DNA of 64,000 nt from Fluviicola sp. XM-24bin1 (GCA_003149635.1 QCWI01000016.1:1-64000), one strand, 5' to 3'; counted from the stretch's first letter, positions 8,590 through 17,569 are shown. The notes: generated by a model from the sequence alone, not told the origin. A program made the numbers and translations.

Positions 8590-9363
8590 CTAATTTCCTT
8601 GGAACTCTGGCTTACGTTTCTCCAAAAAGGCTGCTACCCCTTCGTTGAAATCGTGCGTTTGTCCGGCTTCGGTTTGTAATTTTTCTTCTACGTCCAATTG
8701 TTGGTTCAATGAATTCGTCCAACTTTCATTCACCGCTTTCTTGGTCAATCCTAATCCTCGGGTTGGCATCTTGGCCAATTTTGTTGCAAATTGATTCACG
8801 GTATCCTCAAAAGCGTCATCCGCTACAGATTTATAAATCATATTCATTTCTTCGGCTTCCTTGGCACCTACTTTGTCTCCTGTCATCATCAACGCCAATG
8901 CTTTTTGCATTCCGACGATGCGCGGCAAGAAAAACGTACCTCCTGAATCTGGAATCAATCCAATTTTTGAAAATGCCTGGATGAAACTTGCGCTTTCCTT
9001 TGCGAAGGTAATATCACACGCCAATGCGATGTTTGCCCCCGCACCAGCAGCTACTCCATTCACTGCAGCGATAATCGGTTTCTCAATTTCACGAATTCGA
9101 CGGATGATCGGGTTGTAATGATCTTTCACAATACTTTTCAATTCCGGGCCATTTGGATCGGTTGCCTCCGCTAAATCCTGTCCTGCACAAAATGCCTTTC
9201 CTTCTCCGGTAATTACAATAGTGCGAACTTCTGGGTTTTGCTCGCAATCGTCCAAAGCTTTTTGCAAAGCCATCGCCATATCTTTATTGAAAGAATTGAA
9301 TACTTCCGGACGATTCAGCTTCAATTGGCATACGCCGTTATTCTGAGTGATGATTAATTCCAT
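8590..9363 (-). CDS. enoyl-CoA hydratase/isomerase, PaaG-like
   Basis: A 257-residue crotonase-fold enzyme. The oxyanion-hole segments AFCAGQDL and GVAAGAGANIALACDI, followed by ASFIQAFSKIGLIPDSGGTFFLPR, are close to what I know of PaaG (1,2-epoxyphenylacetyl-CoA isomerase), where an aspartate in the IPDSGGT segment takes the place of the second hydratase glutamate. It is the first gene of a two-gene operon with the PaaH-like dehydrogenase. The rest of a paa cluster (paaABCDE, paaZ, paaK) is not in this window, so a general beta-oxidation role remains possible. Confidence 0.8.
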   Translation of the reverse strand: MELIITQNNGVCQLKLNRPEVFNSFNKDMAMALQKALDDCEQNPEVRTIVITGEGKAFCAGQDLAEATDPNGPELKSIVKDHYNPIIRRIREIEKPIIAAVNGVAAGAGANIALACDITFAKESASFIQAFSKIGLIPDSGGTFFLPRIVGMQKALALMMTGDKVGAKEAEEMNMIYKSVADDAFEDTVNQFATKLAKMPTRGLGLTKKAVNESWTNSLNQQLDVEEKLQTEAGQTHDFNEGVAAFLEKRKPEFQGN

Positions 9364-9459
9364 AGTGTTTTTCGAATCTCCGCTAAAGATAAATAGAATG
9401 GCGAATTATGTGGTATATTTAAGGCAAAACCGAAGGTTGAACCACTACAAAATTCAGGC

Positions 9460-9882
9460 ATGAAAAAATTACTTCTTCTGTTCATGATTTCTTTATCTCT
9501 TGGAGCCACTGCTCAACAAGAGGAAACCGCGCAGCAAACAAGAATGGCCGAATTTATGGCAGCGAATATGGACGATGTTTGGGATAAAGCTCCCGACGAC
9601 GGCACGGGAAACATTCAAATCCTCATGATGAAGGACGGAGAACCTATTGCGTTACCGGTATCATTTTACGGACTCTTCAAAATTATGGCGCGCTACCGGA
9701 GTCAGTACCACCAAAGTTTTAACCCCAATTCCAACGGTCGTTTCGTTTTGGAGCAAGTCGATCCAGGCATGTACACCATCGTTGTTGAAGGACTGGGTGA
9801 TTACAAGGGCATGCGCTGGGAATTCAACGGTTACGAAGTAAAAGAAAATGAGTATATTACTATTGAAATAACGGTTAAATAA
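9460..9882 (+). CDS. secreted protein with prealbumin/SpaA-like beta domain, unknown function
   Basis: A 140-residue protein with a clear signal peptide (LLLLFMISLSLGATAQ, cleavage after about residue 19, no lipobox cysteine). The mature part contains DGEPIALPVSFYG and a GRFVLEQVDPGMYTIVVEG stretch, the pattern of small carboxypeptidase-regulatory-like or SpaA-like beta-sandwich domains, and ends in YITIEITVK. It is 11 bases upstream of a 56-codon gene on the same strand. Function and partner are unknown. Confidence 0.65.
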   Translation: MKKLLLLFMISLSLGATAQQEETAQQTRMAEFMAANMDDVWDKAPDDGTGNIQILMMKDGEPIALPVSFYGLFKIMARYRSQYHQSFNPNSNGRFVLEQVDPGMYTIVVEGLGDYKGMRWEFNGYEVKENEYITIEITVK

Positions 9883-9893
9883 AAATCACGAAT

Positions 9894-10064
9894 ATGATGA
9901 CTCCTAGCAATACGCCAGAAGGGTCCGGAACATCAAACACCGAGACACAGTCGGGCGACCTCAAAAAAAGGGAAGAACAAATTGCTAAGGAATTAAAATT
10001 ACCTTTAAAGGAAACTTCAGATATCATTAAAATTTACAAGCCACTTCCAAAGGATTCTGATTGA
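9894..10064 (+). CDS. small hypothetical protein, 56 residues
   Basis: An uninterrupted reading frame starting with two ATG codons (9894, 9897) 11 bases after the previous stop codon and ending in TGA at 10064. It encodes MMTPSNTPEGSGTSNTE..., a Ser/Thr/Gly-rich disordered start, then a lysine/glutamate-rich amphipathic stretch (KKREEQIAKELKLPLKET) and the tail IYKPLPKDSD. There is no signal peptide and no recognisable family. The co-directional position and convergent neighbour 14 bases away make it a plausible real gene, but coding evidence is limited. Confidence 0.5.
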   Translation: MMTPSNTPEGSGTSNTETQSGDLKKREEQIAKELKLPLKETSDIIKIYKPLPKDSD

Positions 10065-10078
10065 TCAATGTTCCGGCA

Positions 10079-11068
10079 TCAAAGCAAGCGCTTTGCTCGG
10101 TTAGCGATTTCATTTTTGAGCGATTCCGGCTGCATGACGCGGATTTCGCCCCCGAAACTTAAAATTTCACGAATCAATTCTTCGGTGATGGAAACGTTCA
10201 ATTGAAACACAAAGTGATCTTCATTAATCTCTTTGATCTTCTGCGAAGGATGAATGGGCAAGCTATCCAAATACTTCGCTGCAATTATGCCTACTTCTAA
10301 AAGTACCTTTTCGGGTAATGAATTACCACTTGTGATACCAACGGCATGCTTGAAATAGTTATCGGGATCGAAATCGATGGGTTTGCTTGATTTTTCCTGA
10401 CTTACTTCCAAATCTTCAATGCGATCCAAAGCATAGGTGATATAATCCTGCTTGCTATCATCGAATGAAATCAAATACCAACGATTTCGATATTGCTTCA
10501 AAAGTAAGGGTAAGACTTTCCGTGGCTTTAACTCACCGGTGACGAAACTTGCGTAATCAAAATGAACAAAATTCTGCGTTTTGATCGCTTCCAAAAGCGG
10601 CGGAAGAAATTCATTTCCTCCATCAGCAACGGCACTCTCAAATTGAATGAACTCGCGAGCATCTTCGTCCTGAGAAAAGGCAACGTGATCCACAATTTTA
10701 TCAATCGCACTTCCGAACTGGCGAAACAATTCCACGTTTTTGAATTGCATCAACGTTTTCGCTGCAAAAGCAATTGCTTCCATATCGTTTTCCGTAAGCG
10801 GAATATCATTCATGGTGAAGTCCGGATCTTCGTAATAATACCCTTTCTCGCGTTTGCTGTATTTGATGGGCGCGTCGTGTTCTTCGCGCATCGCAAACAT
10901 GTCTTTTTCTATGGTAGAATTACAAATATGACCTCCGCCTGTGCTTCCGTACAATTCCTCTTCACAAGCTTCTCTTAACTCTTGTTTCGATGGAAAGGGT
11001 TTGTACTTATTGCGGATGCACCGATCAATTATCCGGTAGCGAATCAGTGCGTTTTTAATGTGAGGCAT
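10079..11068 (-). CDS. WYL-domain transcriptional regulator
   Basis: A 329-residue regulator of the YafY/WYL type. An N-terminal winged-helix region (residues 1-75; IIDRCIRNKYKPFPSKQELREAC...STIEKDMFAMREE, the pattern that binds DNA) is followed by a middle segment and a WYL domain (about 150-225) with FDYASFVTGELKPRKVLPLLLKQYRNRWYLISFD. A C-terminal WCX-like region ends the protein. WYL domains sense nucleotides or nucleic acids in characterised cases; the ligand here is unknown. The gene starts 3 bases after the preceding minus-strand gene, so the two share a transcript and possibly a function. Confidence 0.85.
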   Translation of the reverse strand: MPHIKNALIRYRIIDRCIRNKYKPFPSKQELREACEEELYGSTGGGHICNSTIEKDMFAMREEHDAPIKYSKREKGYYYEDPDFTMNDIPLTENDMEAIAFAAKTLMQFKNVELFRQFGSAIDKIVDHVAFSQDEDAREFIQFESAVADGGNEFLPPLLEAIKTQNFVHFDYASFVTGELKPRKVLPLLLKQYRNRWYLISFDDSKQDYITYALDRIEDLEVSQEKSSKPIDFDPDNYFKHAVGITSGNSLPEKVLLEVGIIAAKYLDSLPIHPSQKIKEINEDHFVFQLNVSITEELIREILSFGGEIRVMQPESLKNEIANRAKRLL

Positions 11069-11071
11069 AGA

Positions 11072-12487
11072 TCAGGAAACAGTCTCTGTTTTCTCGTATC
11101 CAAAGAGCTCGTAGAACTTAATCGCCTTCACTACTTCTTCAGGAACATCTTCCTCCCAAATCGCAGATTTCGCCTTGATTTTAGAAAGAACATCATCCGA
11201 CATGATATGCAACAATTTCGGATTGTACGATTCAATCGGAGCCAATTTGTTGTTCGCTCGCATGTAGTCTAGAAGACCTCGCAGATTCTCTGGAATGCTG
11301 AAGTTATCCAAATCGTAGATTTCTCCGGTTTCCACGTTGTTCGCAGGATAGACATACATCTTCACCGCATGACCAAATCCACGCCCGAAGGCTTCCAAAA
11401 GTCCGCCTGGAAGATTGTCGTAATAGCGTTCATCGAAGATGGTTTGCAAGTTGTAGATCCCTACAATTACGCCCATTTGATATCCTCTTGCAATGGTCGA
11501 TAGGTAATCCACCATTTTGTAGTGTTTGAGGTAATTGGAAATCATCACGGTATAACCGAGCGTTCCCAAAAGCTCCGCACGATCGACGAAATCTTTATCG
11601 GAAATTTTACCATCGGCTGTCAAATCCTTCAAGGTCAATTCGAATACCACACGCAGATTATCTTCGTTGATTCCTTCCTTGAGGAATTGGGATTTCCCAC
11701 GCTCAATCATGTCGATATGTACCTTCGTCACCGGACGGAATCGACCGCGCATCAACAAGATGTTCTTTTTGTACAGCGCCGTAGCTGGCTGAAGAACGTT
11801 TCCGCTCAAATCGAACATCGTTGCATCGGTAATACCTCGCTTCACAAGGTTTAGAGCGATGATTCTATTGTCTACATCTTCAAAATCAGGGCCGGAAACA
11901 CGCAACATATCCACCTCCATGCGCTCGCGTGGAAGTCGGTGCATTAAGCTTTCCAAAAACTTGGAAAGATCATCGTTGTGAAAGTAACATGCGTGCACCA
12001 AGTTTACACCCAAGATACCTAGAGCATCTTGCTGCGCCTTATTGCTGTTGTCGTGCATTTTGACGTGCAAGATTACATCGTTCGGTTCTCCTTCAGGATC
12101 AAGCTGAAAACGCATTCCTACCCATCCTTGTCCTTGATTTGTTTTATGATAATTGAGTGACTCAACCGTATTACAAAAGGCAAAGAATCGTGATTCTTCA
12201 AACTTCTTCGGGAGTCGACCTTTGAGGTTCTCATATTCCGTACCGAGCATTGTAATCAAACGCTCCTCACAAACGTAGCGCTTCGCGTCTCCGTACATGG
12301 AATCCGATACTTTCATATCGTACGCCGAAATCGTGTAGGCAATTGTTCCTGAACTACCTCCGGCTTTAAAGAAATTCGCGGCAACTTCCTGCCCTGCCCC
12401 AATCTCTGCAAAACATCCGTAAACATCAGATGTTAAGTTGATTTTAAGTGCTTTCTCTTCTGTTGTGAGTCTTCTTTCGTCTATCAT
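11072..12487 (-). CDS. conserved Bacteroidota protein of unknown function, paired with WYL regulator
   Basis: A 471-residue, apparently cytoplasmic protein (no signal peptide or membrane helix). Recognisable conserved-looking blocks include VYGCFAEIGAGQEVAANFFKAGG near residue 25, GWVGMRFQLDPEGEPNDVILHVKMHD near 130, LGVNLVHACYFH near 165, RGRFRPVTKVHIDM near 250 and ELLGTLGYTVMISNYLKHY near 305. I recall relatives in many flavobacteria carrying inconsistent names (TonB-dependent receptor, nucleotide adenylyltransferase), none supported by the sequence: there is no beta-barrel signature and no HxGH nucleotidyltransferase motif. It is co-transcribed with the WYL regulator 3 bases downstream. 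Function is unknown. Confidence 0.6.
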   Translation of the reverse strand: MIDERRLTTEEKALKINLTSDVYGCFAEIGAGQEVAANFFKAGGSSGTIAYTISAYDMKVSDSMYGDAKRYVCEERLITMLGTEYENLKGRLPKKFEESRFFAFCNTVESLNYHKTNQGQGWVGMRFQLDPEGEPNDVILHVKMHDNSNKAQQDALGILGVNLVHACYFHNDDLSKFLESLMHRLPRERMEVDMLRVSGPDFEDVDNRIIALNLVKRGITDATMFDLSGNVLQPATALYKKNILLMRGRFRPVTKVHIDMIERGKSQFLKEGINEDNLRVVFELTLKDLTADGKISDKDFVDRAELLGTLGYTVMISNYLKHYKMVDYLSTIARGYQMGVIVGIYNLQTIFDERYYDNLPGGLLEAFGRGFGHAVKMYVYPANNVETGEIYDLDNFSIPENLRGLLDYMRANNKLAPIESYNPKLLHIMSDDVLSKIKAKSAIWEEDVPEEVVKAIKFYELFGYEKTETVS

Positions 12488-12524
12488 AATGCTCTCTCTT
12501 CCTCTACAAAAAAAGTAAAATAAT

Positions 12525-13601
12525 CTATTGAGGCTCTTGAAAATCTGGATTATTGATAAACTCGTAATCCGTCATGGTTTCCAGAAATGCCTTCACTAAA
12601 TCCCTTTGTTGTTGATCCAGTTGAACCCCACCTTGACTCGCAAATTCAATGAGAGGATCAAGCGTCGGACTCGTTTGGATGTTGAACGAATAGTGAAGCA
12701 ACACCTCATCTAGAGTTTGAAAACGCCCGTCGTGCATGTAAGGCCCAGAAAGTGCAATATTTCGTAACGTTGGCACTTTGAATTTACCGGCATCGTTCAT
12801 GTCTCCTGTGACATCAGCTCTCCCCATATCTGTAAACGTCGCATCCAGCCCGTTATTGCTGAATTTCGACACGCGCATCAACGGTCCATTATGGCAATGA
12901 AAACAGTCTGCTCCGTTCAAACTCTGGAACAAATCGTATCCAGCTACTGCTTCAGGTATTGAATTGTAAATTGCCATTTCTTCTGCTGATACAGGAATGC
13001 CATTAAAGACCTTGTAGATAATGTCAAAATTGGAATTCCCTGAAATCATAGTACGCAAAAACTGTGCAATTGCTTTCGCTGCCGTGAATTTGGTGATGCC
13101 TTCGTCGCCATAAGCGCGATAGAACATATTGCGATATTCGACATCCTGAGAAATTTCAGCAATGGCATTCGACCAATCTTCGTGCATTTCAATTGGATTT
13201 ACAACAGGCTCCAAAACTAGGTCTTCCAAGGTCTTGGCACGTCCATCCCAAAAGTAGAAGGAATCCCAACCCAAGTTGATTAAAGCCATGGCATTTCGGG
13301 TTCCCACTGAACCATCGATGCCCGTAGAGAATTGATTTGGATCTGAAAATGCAGCTTGCGGTGCATGACATGTTCCGCATGACATGGTGTTGTCGCCGCT
13401 CAATTTCTTCTCGTAAAACAACTTTCTTCCCAGAGCAACGCCTTCCACCGTCATCGGATTATCCTCCGGAATAGGCATATCTGGGAAATGCGAAGGAATT
13501 TTCAATTCGTAAGGCGTCGGCTCGTAAACTACATTATCTTTTTTACAAGCGATAACCACTGCAAAGACGATAAAAAGTATAGAAATAAGGATGTACTTCA
13601 T
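12525..13601 (-). CDS. di-haem cytochrome c peroxidase/MauG-family lipoprotein (MbnH-like)
   Basis: A 358-residue di-haem protein exported as a lipoprotein (signal ends VVIAC, Cys19). Two haem c sites are visible: CGTCH (residues 75-79) and CFHCH (233-237); a conserved PTLRNIALSGPYMHDGRF segment near 277-294 supplies an expected axial ligand region. This family ranges from H2O2-reducing peroxidases to MauG-type enzymes that oxidise a partner protein. The gene starts 4 bases after the end of an MbnP-like gene, the partner arrangement known for MbnH, which oxidises a tryptophan of MbnP to kynurenine for copper binding. Peroxidase is the default call; MbnH-like is inferred from the neighbour. 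Confidence 0.85.
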   Translation of the reverse strand: MKYILISILFIVFAVVIACKKDNVVYEPTPYELKIPSHFPDMPIPEDNPMTVEGVALGRKLFYEKKLSGDNTMSCGTCHAPQAAFSDPNQFSTGIDGSVGTRNAMALINLGWDSFYFWDGRAKTLEDLVLEPVVNPIEMHEDWSNAIAEISQDVEYRNMFYRAYGDEGITKFTAAKAIAQFLRTMISGNSNFDIIYKVFNGIPVSAEEMAIYNSIPEAVAGYDLFQSLNGADCFHCHNGPLMRVSKFSNNGLDATFTDMGRADVTGDMNDAGKFKVPTLRNIALSGPYMHDGRFQTLDEVLLHYSFNIQTSPTLDPLIEFASQGGVQLDQQQRDLVKAFLETMTDYEFINNPDFQEPQ

Positions 13602-13605
13602 AAGT

Positions 13606-14358
13606 CTAAGGCATTAGTGCTTCTTTAAAATTCTCCATCACTTTGGTCGTCAAAGCTTCTTGACCTGGAGCCGAATGTGTGGAGCTTTCAAATTGCAAAT
13701 CAATCGTGTGAAGTGCAGATTGCAGGAATTCACTCACGTTCAGTTCCATGGATAATTGATGGCGATTGCTTCCGACACTCGTCCAAGTTAGATTGGAAAA
13801 GTCAACCGTTTGCAGGTTTTCATTCTTTCCCGCATGCAGGACAAAACTGTGATCGAAGAGATCGTTGCCGTCTGGAATAGTATCTACCACTCCCATAACA
13901 CTCACGAAAATGTATCCAGGATTCCAATCCCAGTGCATGTCATTCGCGTTCTGACTGTTCAGCCAGCTATCATTCGGAAATGCCGTTGGATCGCTATTGT
14001 TATTTGCAGGGCCTACGCCGAGGTTTGCAGTGAATGAAGAAAAATTAGAAGCAACTCCCGGCCCGTCATACAATAACGTTCCTCTTTCGCTGTAATCGAA
14101 AAGCATGGCATCTGTCATTTGAACGGCACCATTTTTAACATCTTCCAAGTAAAAACGAATGTCTGTGAATTTCACCTGATGACCTTCAACTGTCGTGTAA
14201 GGAGTATTCAGCACCAAATCAGCACCGTTGAATACAGGCTGTACGTCAATTCTAAGCGTATCTTCCACTGGAGGATCTGGCGGCGGTGGATCTTCTTTGC
14301 AACTTACTGAAGAAAGCAAAACGAACCCAATTAAACCTACTACATAAATCTTCTTCAT
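13606..14358 (-). CDS. MbnP-like lipoprotein, putative copper-binding partner of the di-haem enzyme
   Basis: A 250-residue lipoprotein; the ATG at 14358 gives a signal peptide ending SSVSC (Cys20), while the upstream extension to 14388 adds only non-signal residues. A proline-rich linker (PPPPDPPVED) precedes a beta-sandwich domain with FTDIRFYLEDV, DGPGV and the aromatic DMHWDWNPGYIFV block characteristic of MbnP-like proteins. Tryptophans in that block or elsewhere are candidates for kynurenine formation by the adjacent MauG-type enzyme. It is the first gene of the two-gene operon. The copper role is known for methanotroph MbnP and is inferred here. Confidence 0.75.
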   Translation of the reverse strand: MKKIYVVGLIGFVLLSSVSCKEDPPPPDPPVEDTLRIDVQPVFNGADLVLNTPYTTVEGHQVKFTDIRFYLEDVKNGAVQMTDAMLFDYSERGTLLYDGPGVASNFSSFTANLGVGPANNNSDPTAFPNDSWLNSQNANDMHWDWNPGYIFVSVMGVVDTIPDGNDLFDHSFVLHAGKNENLQTVDFSNLTWTSVGSNRHQLSMELNVSEFLQSALHTIDLQFESSTHSAPGQEALTTKVMENFKEALMP

Positions 14359-14363
14359 ATCCT

Positions 14364-14371
14364 CAAATTTA
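14364..14371 (-). promoter_or_regulatory. -7 box just upstream of the mbnP-like gene
   Basis: Minus-strand TAAATTTG matches TAnnTTTG and ends 5 bases before the ATG at 14358, predicting a leaderless or very short-leader transcript. A TTG is present at 14386-14388 but only 14 bp away, shorter than the usual 17-23, so the match is partial. It supports the choice of the downstream start codon. Confidence 0.4.
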
Positions 14372-14426
14372 GCGAAATACAGCGGCAATTAAAAGCGTGG
14401 AACCGTCATATTTCTTGTTATTATAC

Positions 14427-14456
14427 TTGTCAAACGCTGCCACTTATGTACTTTTA
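14427..14456 (+). promoter_or_regulatory. possible promoter of the helicase-nuclease gene
   Basis: TTG (14427-14429) and TACTTTTA (14449-14456) are separated by 19 bp. The -7 box lacks the final G of the consensus. The start codon at 14465 is 8 bases further, so the leader would be minimal. It is divergent from the mbnP-like promoter. Confidence 0.35.
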
Positions 14457-14464
14457 AATTGAGC

Positions 14465-17400
14465 ATGAGTGAAAACCTCCAAAAACCCCTTCAAATATTG
14501 AATGCCTCCGCCGGCAGCGGTAAAACCTATCGTTTAGTGCAGGAATACATTCAATTGCTCATCGGTGAACATGCCTCACAGACCGAATTCAAGCACCTTA
14601 TTGCTATGACGTTCACCAACAAGGCGGCGTTGGAGATGAAGGAACGCATCATTCAAGCATTGGACGGACTAGGCAATGAAGCCTCTACAAAAGATGCTTT
14701 AAAATTTTCGCTAGCGAAAGCCTTGAAAATCTCACCGGATGAAGTCCTATTACGATGTCAGAAAGTATTGGAAATGATCCTGCATCAATACGAAGATTTT
14801 CACGTAATGACGATCGACAAGTTCAATCTGCGTTTGATTAAGTCATTCAGTAGAGATTTGGATCTACCCGGAGAATTTGAAGTGGTGCTGGACGAAACCG
14901 AGTTAATTGAAAAGGTAGTTGATGATCTTTTGAATCAGTTAGGAAATGCCGACCAGGGAAAGTTGAACGACCTAATGATTCAATATGCCAAGAGCAACAT
15001 TGATGTTGAAAAAACATGGAATTTCCGCAGAAATCTTATTGAGTTCGGAAGCATTCTCAAGAATGAACGGCATCAAGAAGGAGTCAAGCAATTGTTGGAA
15101 TTGGAACTTTCGGTTGAACGCTACCGAGAATTAAAGGCGCGTCAGAAGACCTTGGACTCTGCTTATGCCAAGTTTGTAATGCCCATAAAGGAAGAAATCG
15201 AAGTTCTTGATTCAAAAACAATTCATGGCGGAAGCAACACTTTTAAACAATTACGTACGATTATCAATGATGGTCGATTCTTAATAAAAGATCAATTAAT
15301 AGGTAAGCAATTACGCGGGTACTTGGAAAAAGAAGATGGTAAAAAGGACTTTCCAGAAAGCATCAAATCGAATCTTCTTCAATTAGAAACATTTTGGGAG
15401 GGAGAATTACAACAATACGCAGCAACGCATTTGTTTCTCAAAAACTTCTTCAACATGGCATTGCTGCAGCACATGGCGCATGCCCTAAATGCCTCCAGAA
15501 ACGATGCTCAATTGATCCGGATTTCAGAATTCAACAGTTTGATATCAAATTTGATTCAAAACGAAAATGCACCGTTCATTTATGAGCGTCTAGGAACTCG
15601 TTATCATCACTTTTTGCTGGATGAATTCCAAGATACTTCACATTTGCAATGGTTGAACCTCGTTCCGCTGATTCACGAATCCATAGGACACAATCATCCG
15701 AATTTGATTGTAGGGGATCCGAAACAATCCATCTACCGATTCAAGAATGGTGTTGCCGAACAATTCGTAGAGCTCCCAGCGATCTACAATCCAGCGCACG
15801 ATCCAAAAATTGCGGCGACGTCCTCGTTCTTCATGGATATGGGAGCGGTGGAAGAACTGCAGAGCAACTGGCGCTCAAGTCCTACGATTGTGAATTTCAA
15901 TAACGCCTTTTTCGAAGCGTTTCGAACGCATTTACCAGAGGACACTTCGAGTTTCTATAATGCCGTTACGCAAGAACCAAAAAGCACTAAAAATGGACTG
16001 ATTCATATCGAATCGCGGGAAGAAAAGGACAATCACCCGGCCATCGTTGCGCAGCTGATTGAGTGGATTGAACAGCTTTTGAGTGATGGGTACGAAGCAT
16101 CCGAACTGTGTATTCTCGGACGTCGCAATCGTGAATGTAACGCTTGGGCAGTAGCATTGGATCAAGCCGGATACAAAGTCGTTTCGTCCGATTCCCTTTT
16201 AATTGATTCAAGCGCTGAAGTTCGATTGACCATTGCATTTTTGAAATGGCGTTTGAAACCTTCGGGTGAAAACGAAAAGAAGCAATTTTCGGAAATGTTC
16301 TTGCGACTCAAACATGTCAGCTATGAGTTGTATCGCAAGTATCTCAAAGAAGGCATTGCCGAAAGTGGCAGACGCTATCGCTACTTTGACGATACGGATT
16401 TCCTACAGGAATATTTTGGCTCGAAGGAACGCTTCTTTTTCAAGTACGAGCATTTATACGACTTGATTCAAGGATTCTATCGCATTGCCGATTTGCACGA
16501 ACTCGAAAATCCTTATCTGCACCATCTTGCTGATTGGGCGCATGAGTACGGATTAAACCGAGGGCCGAATCTGGCGCTTTTCCTTGAAGAATACGAACGT
16601 AAAAAAGGAAATATTGCAGTTCAGGTGCCTGCTGCGAAGGATGCAATCAACATCATGACGATTCACAAATCGAAGGGATTGGAGTTCCCCGTGGTGATTC
16701 TTCCATCATTAAACATCAATCTGGATTTGAAAAGTAGCTTCCTTGTAGATTGGAATGATTTCCTTTTATACAAACAACCGTCGCAATCTGATATTTTGAA
16801 TCCTTTGGTGACTTTGTACGAGCGGGAAAAGAATCAAATTCTGACGGATATTGTCAATTTGTGTTACGTTGGAATGACGCGTCCTGTGGAACGTTTGTAC
16901 ATTCGAAATTACTTTGAAAAACGTACGTTCGGAGCACTATTTCATCAAGTTTTGGAGGGAGCAGATCTGGCTGAAATGAATGAAGAATCTCTGATAGTTT
17001 CGCTCTCTGATGGGTCAAGAACTCCAGCTCAAGAAGAAGATTACGCCAAGAATTTTGTCCCTGAAGACATCAGCGATCGATTGTGGTTTCCGCACATCGC
17101 ATTCCAGGATACGGAAGAATTGAAGCAAAGCGATCTTCTCAGTGAAGAAAGGCAATTCGGGAATCAATTTCATTTGCTTGCAAGCAGAATCAATGATCGA
17201 TCGGTTATTGAAGAGGAGATCAAAAAAGCATTAGATGCCGACGAGATTTCCGCTCAAAATGTGTCCAATCTGCAATTAAGAATGGAGCAATTATTATCAC
17301 TCGAAGCATACGAGAATTTGCTTAATGACGCTGAGGAAATTCTCAGCGAACAGTCCATTCTTCTGACCAATAGCGAAACCATCCGACCGGATAAACTAAT

Positions 17401-17569
17401 TCTCAAAAAGGACGCTACGATTGTTGTTGATTTCAAAACTGGAATTCCGAAAGACAGAGATGTGAAGCAGACAAGAATGTACGGGAAAGCATTAAGAGAT
17501 ATGAAATTCCCGAATGTTCAATGCTACATCTACTACGCGTCTCTAAATCGTCTTGATCCAGTCCAATAA
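14465..17569 (+). CDS. UvrD/RecB-family ATP-dependent helicase-nuclease (AddA-like)
   Basis: A 1034-residue superfamily 1A helicase. In order: Walker A NASAGSGKT (residues ~13-21), motif Ia AMTFTNKAALEMKERI, motif II LLDEFQDTSHLQW (~383), motif III LIVGDPKQSIYRFKNG (~420), motif V TIHKSKGLEFPVVILP (~730) and motif VI VGMTRPVERLYI (~800). The C terminus has a PD-(D/E)XK nuclease pattern: RPDKL...TIVVDFKTG and QTRMYGKALRDM. This is the layout of AddA/RecB subunits that resect double-strand breaks. An AddB/RecC-like partner is not adjacent. The ATG at 14465 is preferred over the TTG at 14459. Transcription ends at the hairpin at 17650-17697. Confidence 0.88.
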   Translation: MSENLQKPLQILNASAGSGKTYRLVQEYIQLLIGEHASQTEFKHLIAMTFTNKAALEMKERIIQALDGLGNEASTKDALKFSLAKALKISPDEVLLRCQKVLEMILHQYEDFHVMTIDKFNLRLIKSFSRDLDLPGEFEVVLDETELIEKVVDDLLNQLGNADQGKLNDLMIQYAKSNIDVEKTWNFRRNLIEFGSILKNERHQEGVKQLLELELSVERYRELKARQKTLDSAYAKFVMPIKEEIEVLDSKTIHGGSNTFKQLRTIINDGRFLIKDQLIGKQLRGYLEKEDGKKDFPESIKSNLLQLETFWEGELQQYAATHLFLKNFFNMALLQHMAHALNASRNDAQLIRISEFNSLISNLIQNENAPFIYERLGTRYHHFLLDEFQDTSHLQWLNLVPLIHESIGHNHPNLIVGDPKQSIYRFKNGVAEQFVELPAIYNPAHDPKIAATSSFFMDMGAVEELQSNWRSSPTIVNFNNAFFEAFRTHLPEDTSSFYNAVTQEPKSTKNGLIHIESREEKDNHPAIVAQLIEWIEQLLSDGYEASELCILGRRNRECNAWAVALDQAGYKVVSSDSLLIDSSAEVRLTIAFLKWRLKPSGENEKKQFSEMFLRLKHVSYELYRKYLKEGIAESGRRYRYFDDTDFLQEYFGSKERFFFKYEHLYDLIQGFYRIADLHELENPYLHHLADWAHEYGLNRGPNLALFLEEYERKKGNIAVQVPAAKDAINIMTIHKSKGLEFPVVILPSLNINLDLKSSFLVDWNDFLLYKQPSQSDILNPLVTLYEREKNQILTDIVNLCYVGMTRPVERLYIRNYFEKRTFGALFHQVLEGADLAEMNEESLIVSLSDGSRTPAQEEDYAKNFVPEDISDRLWFPHIAFQDTEELKQSDLLSEERQFGNQFHLLASRINDRSVIEEEIKKALDADEISAQNVSNLQLRMEQLLSLEAYENLLNDAEEILSEQSILLTNSETIRPDKLILKKDATIVVDFKTGIPKDRDVKQTRMYGKALRDMKFPNVQCYIYYASLNRLDPVQ

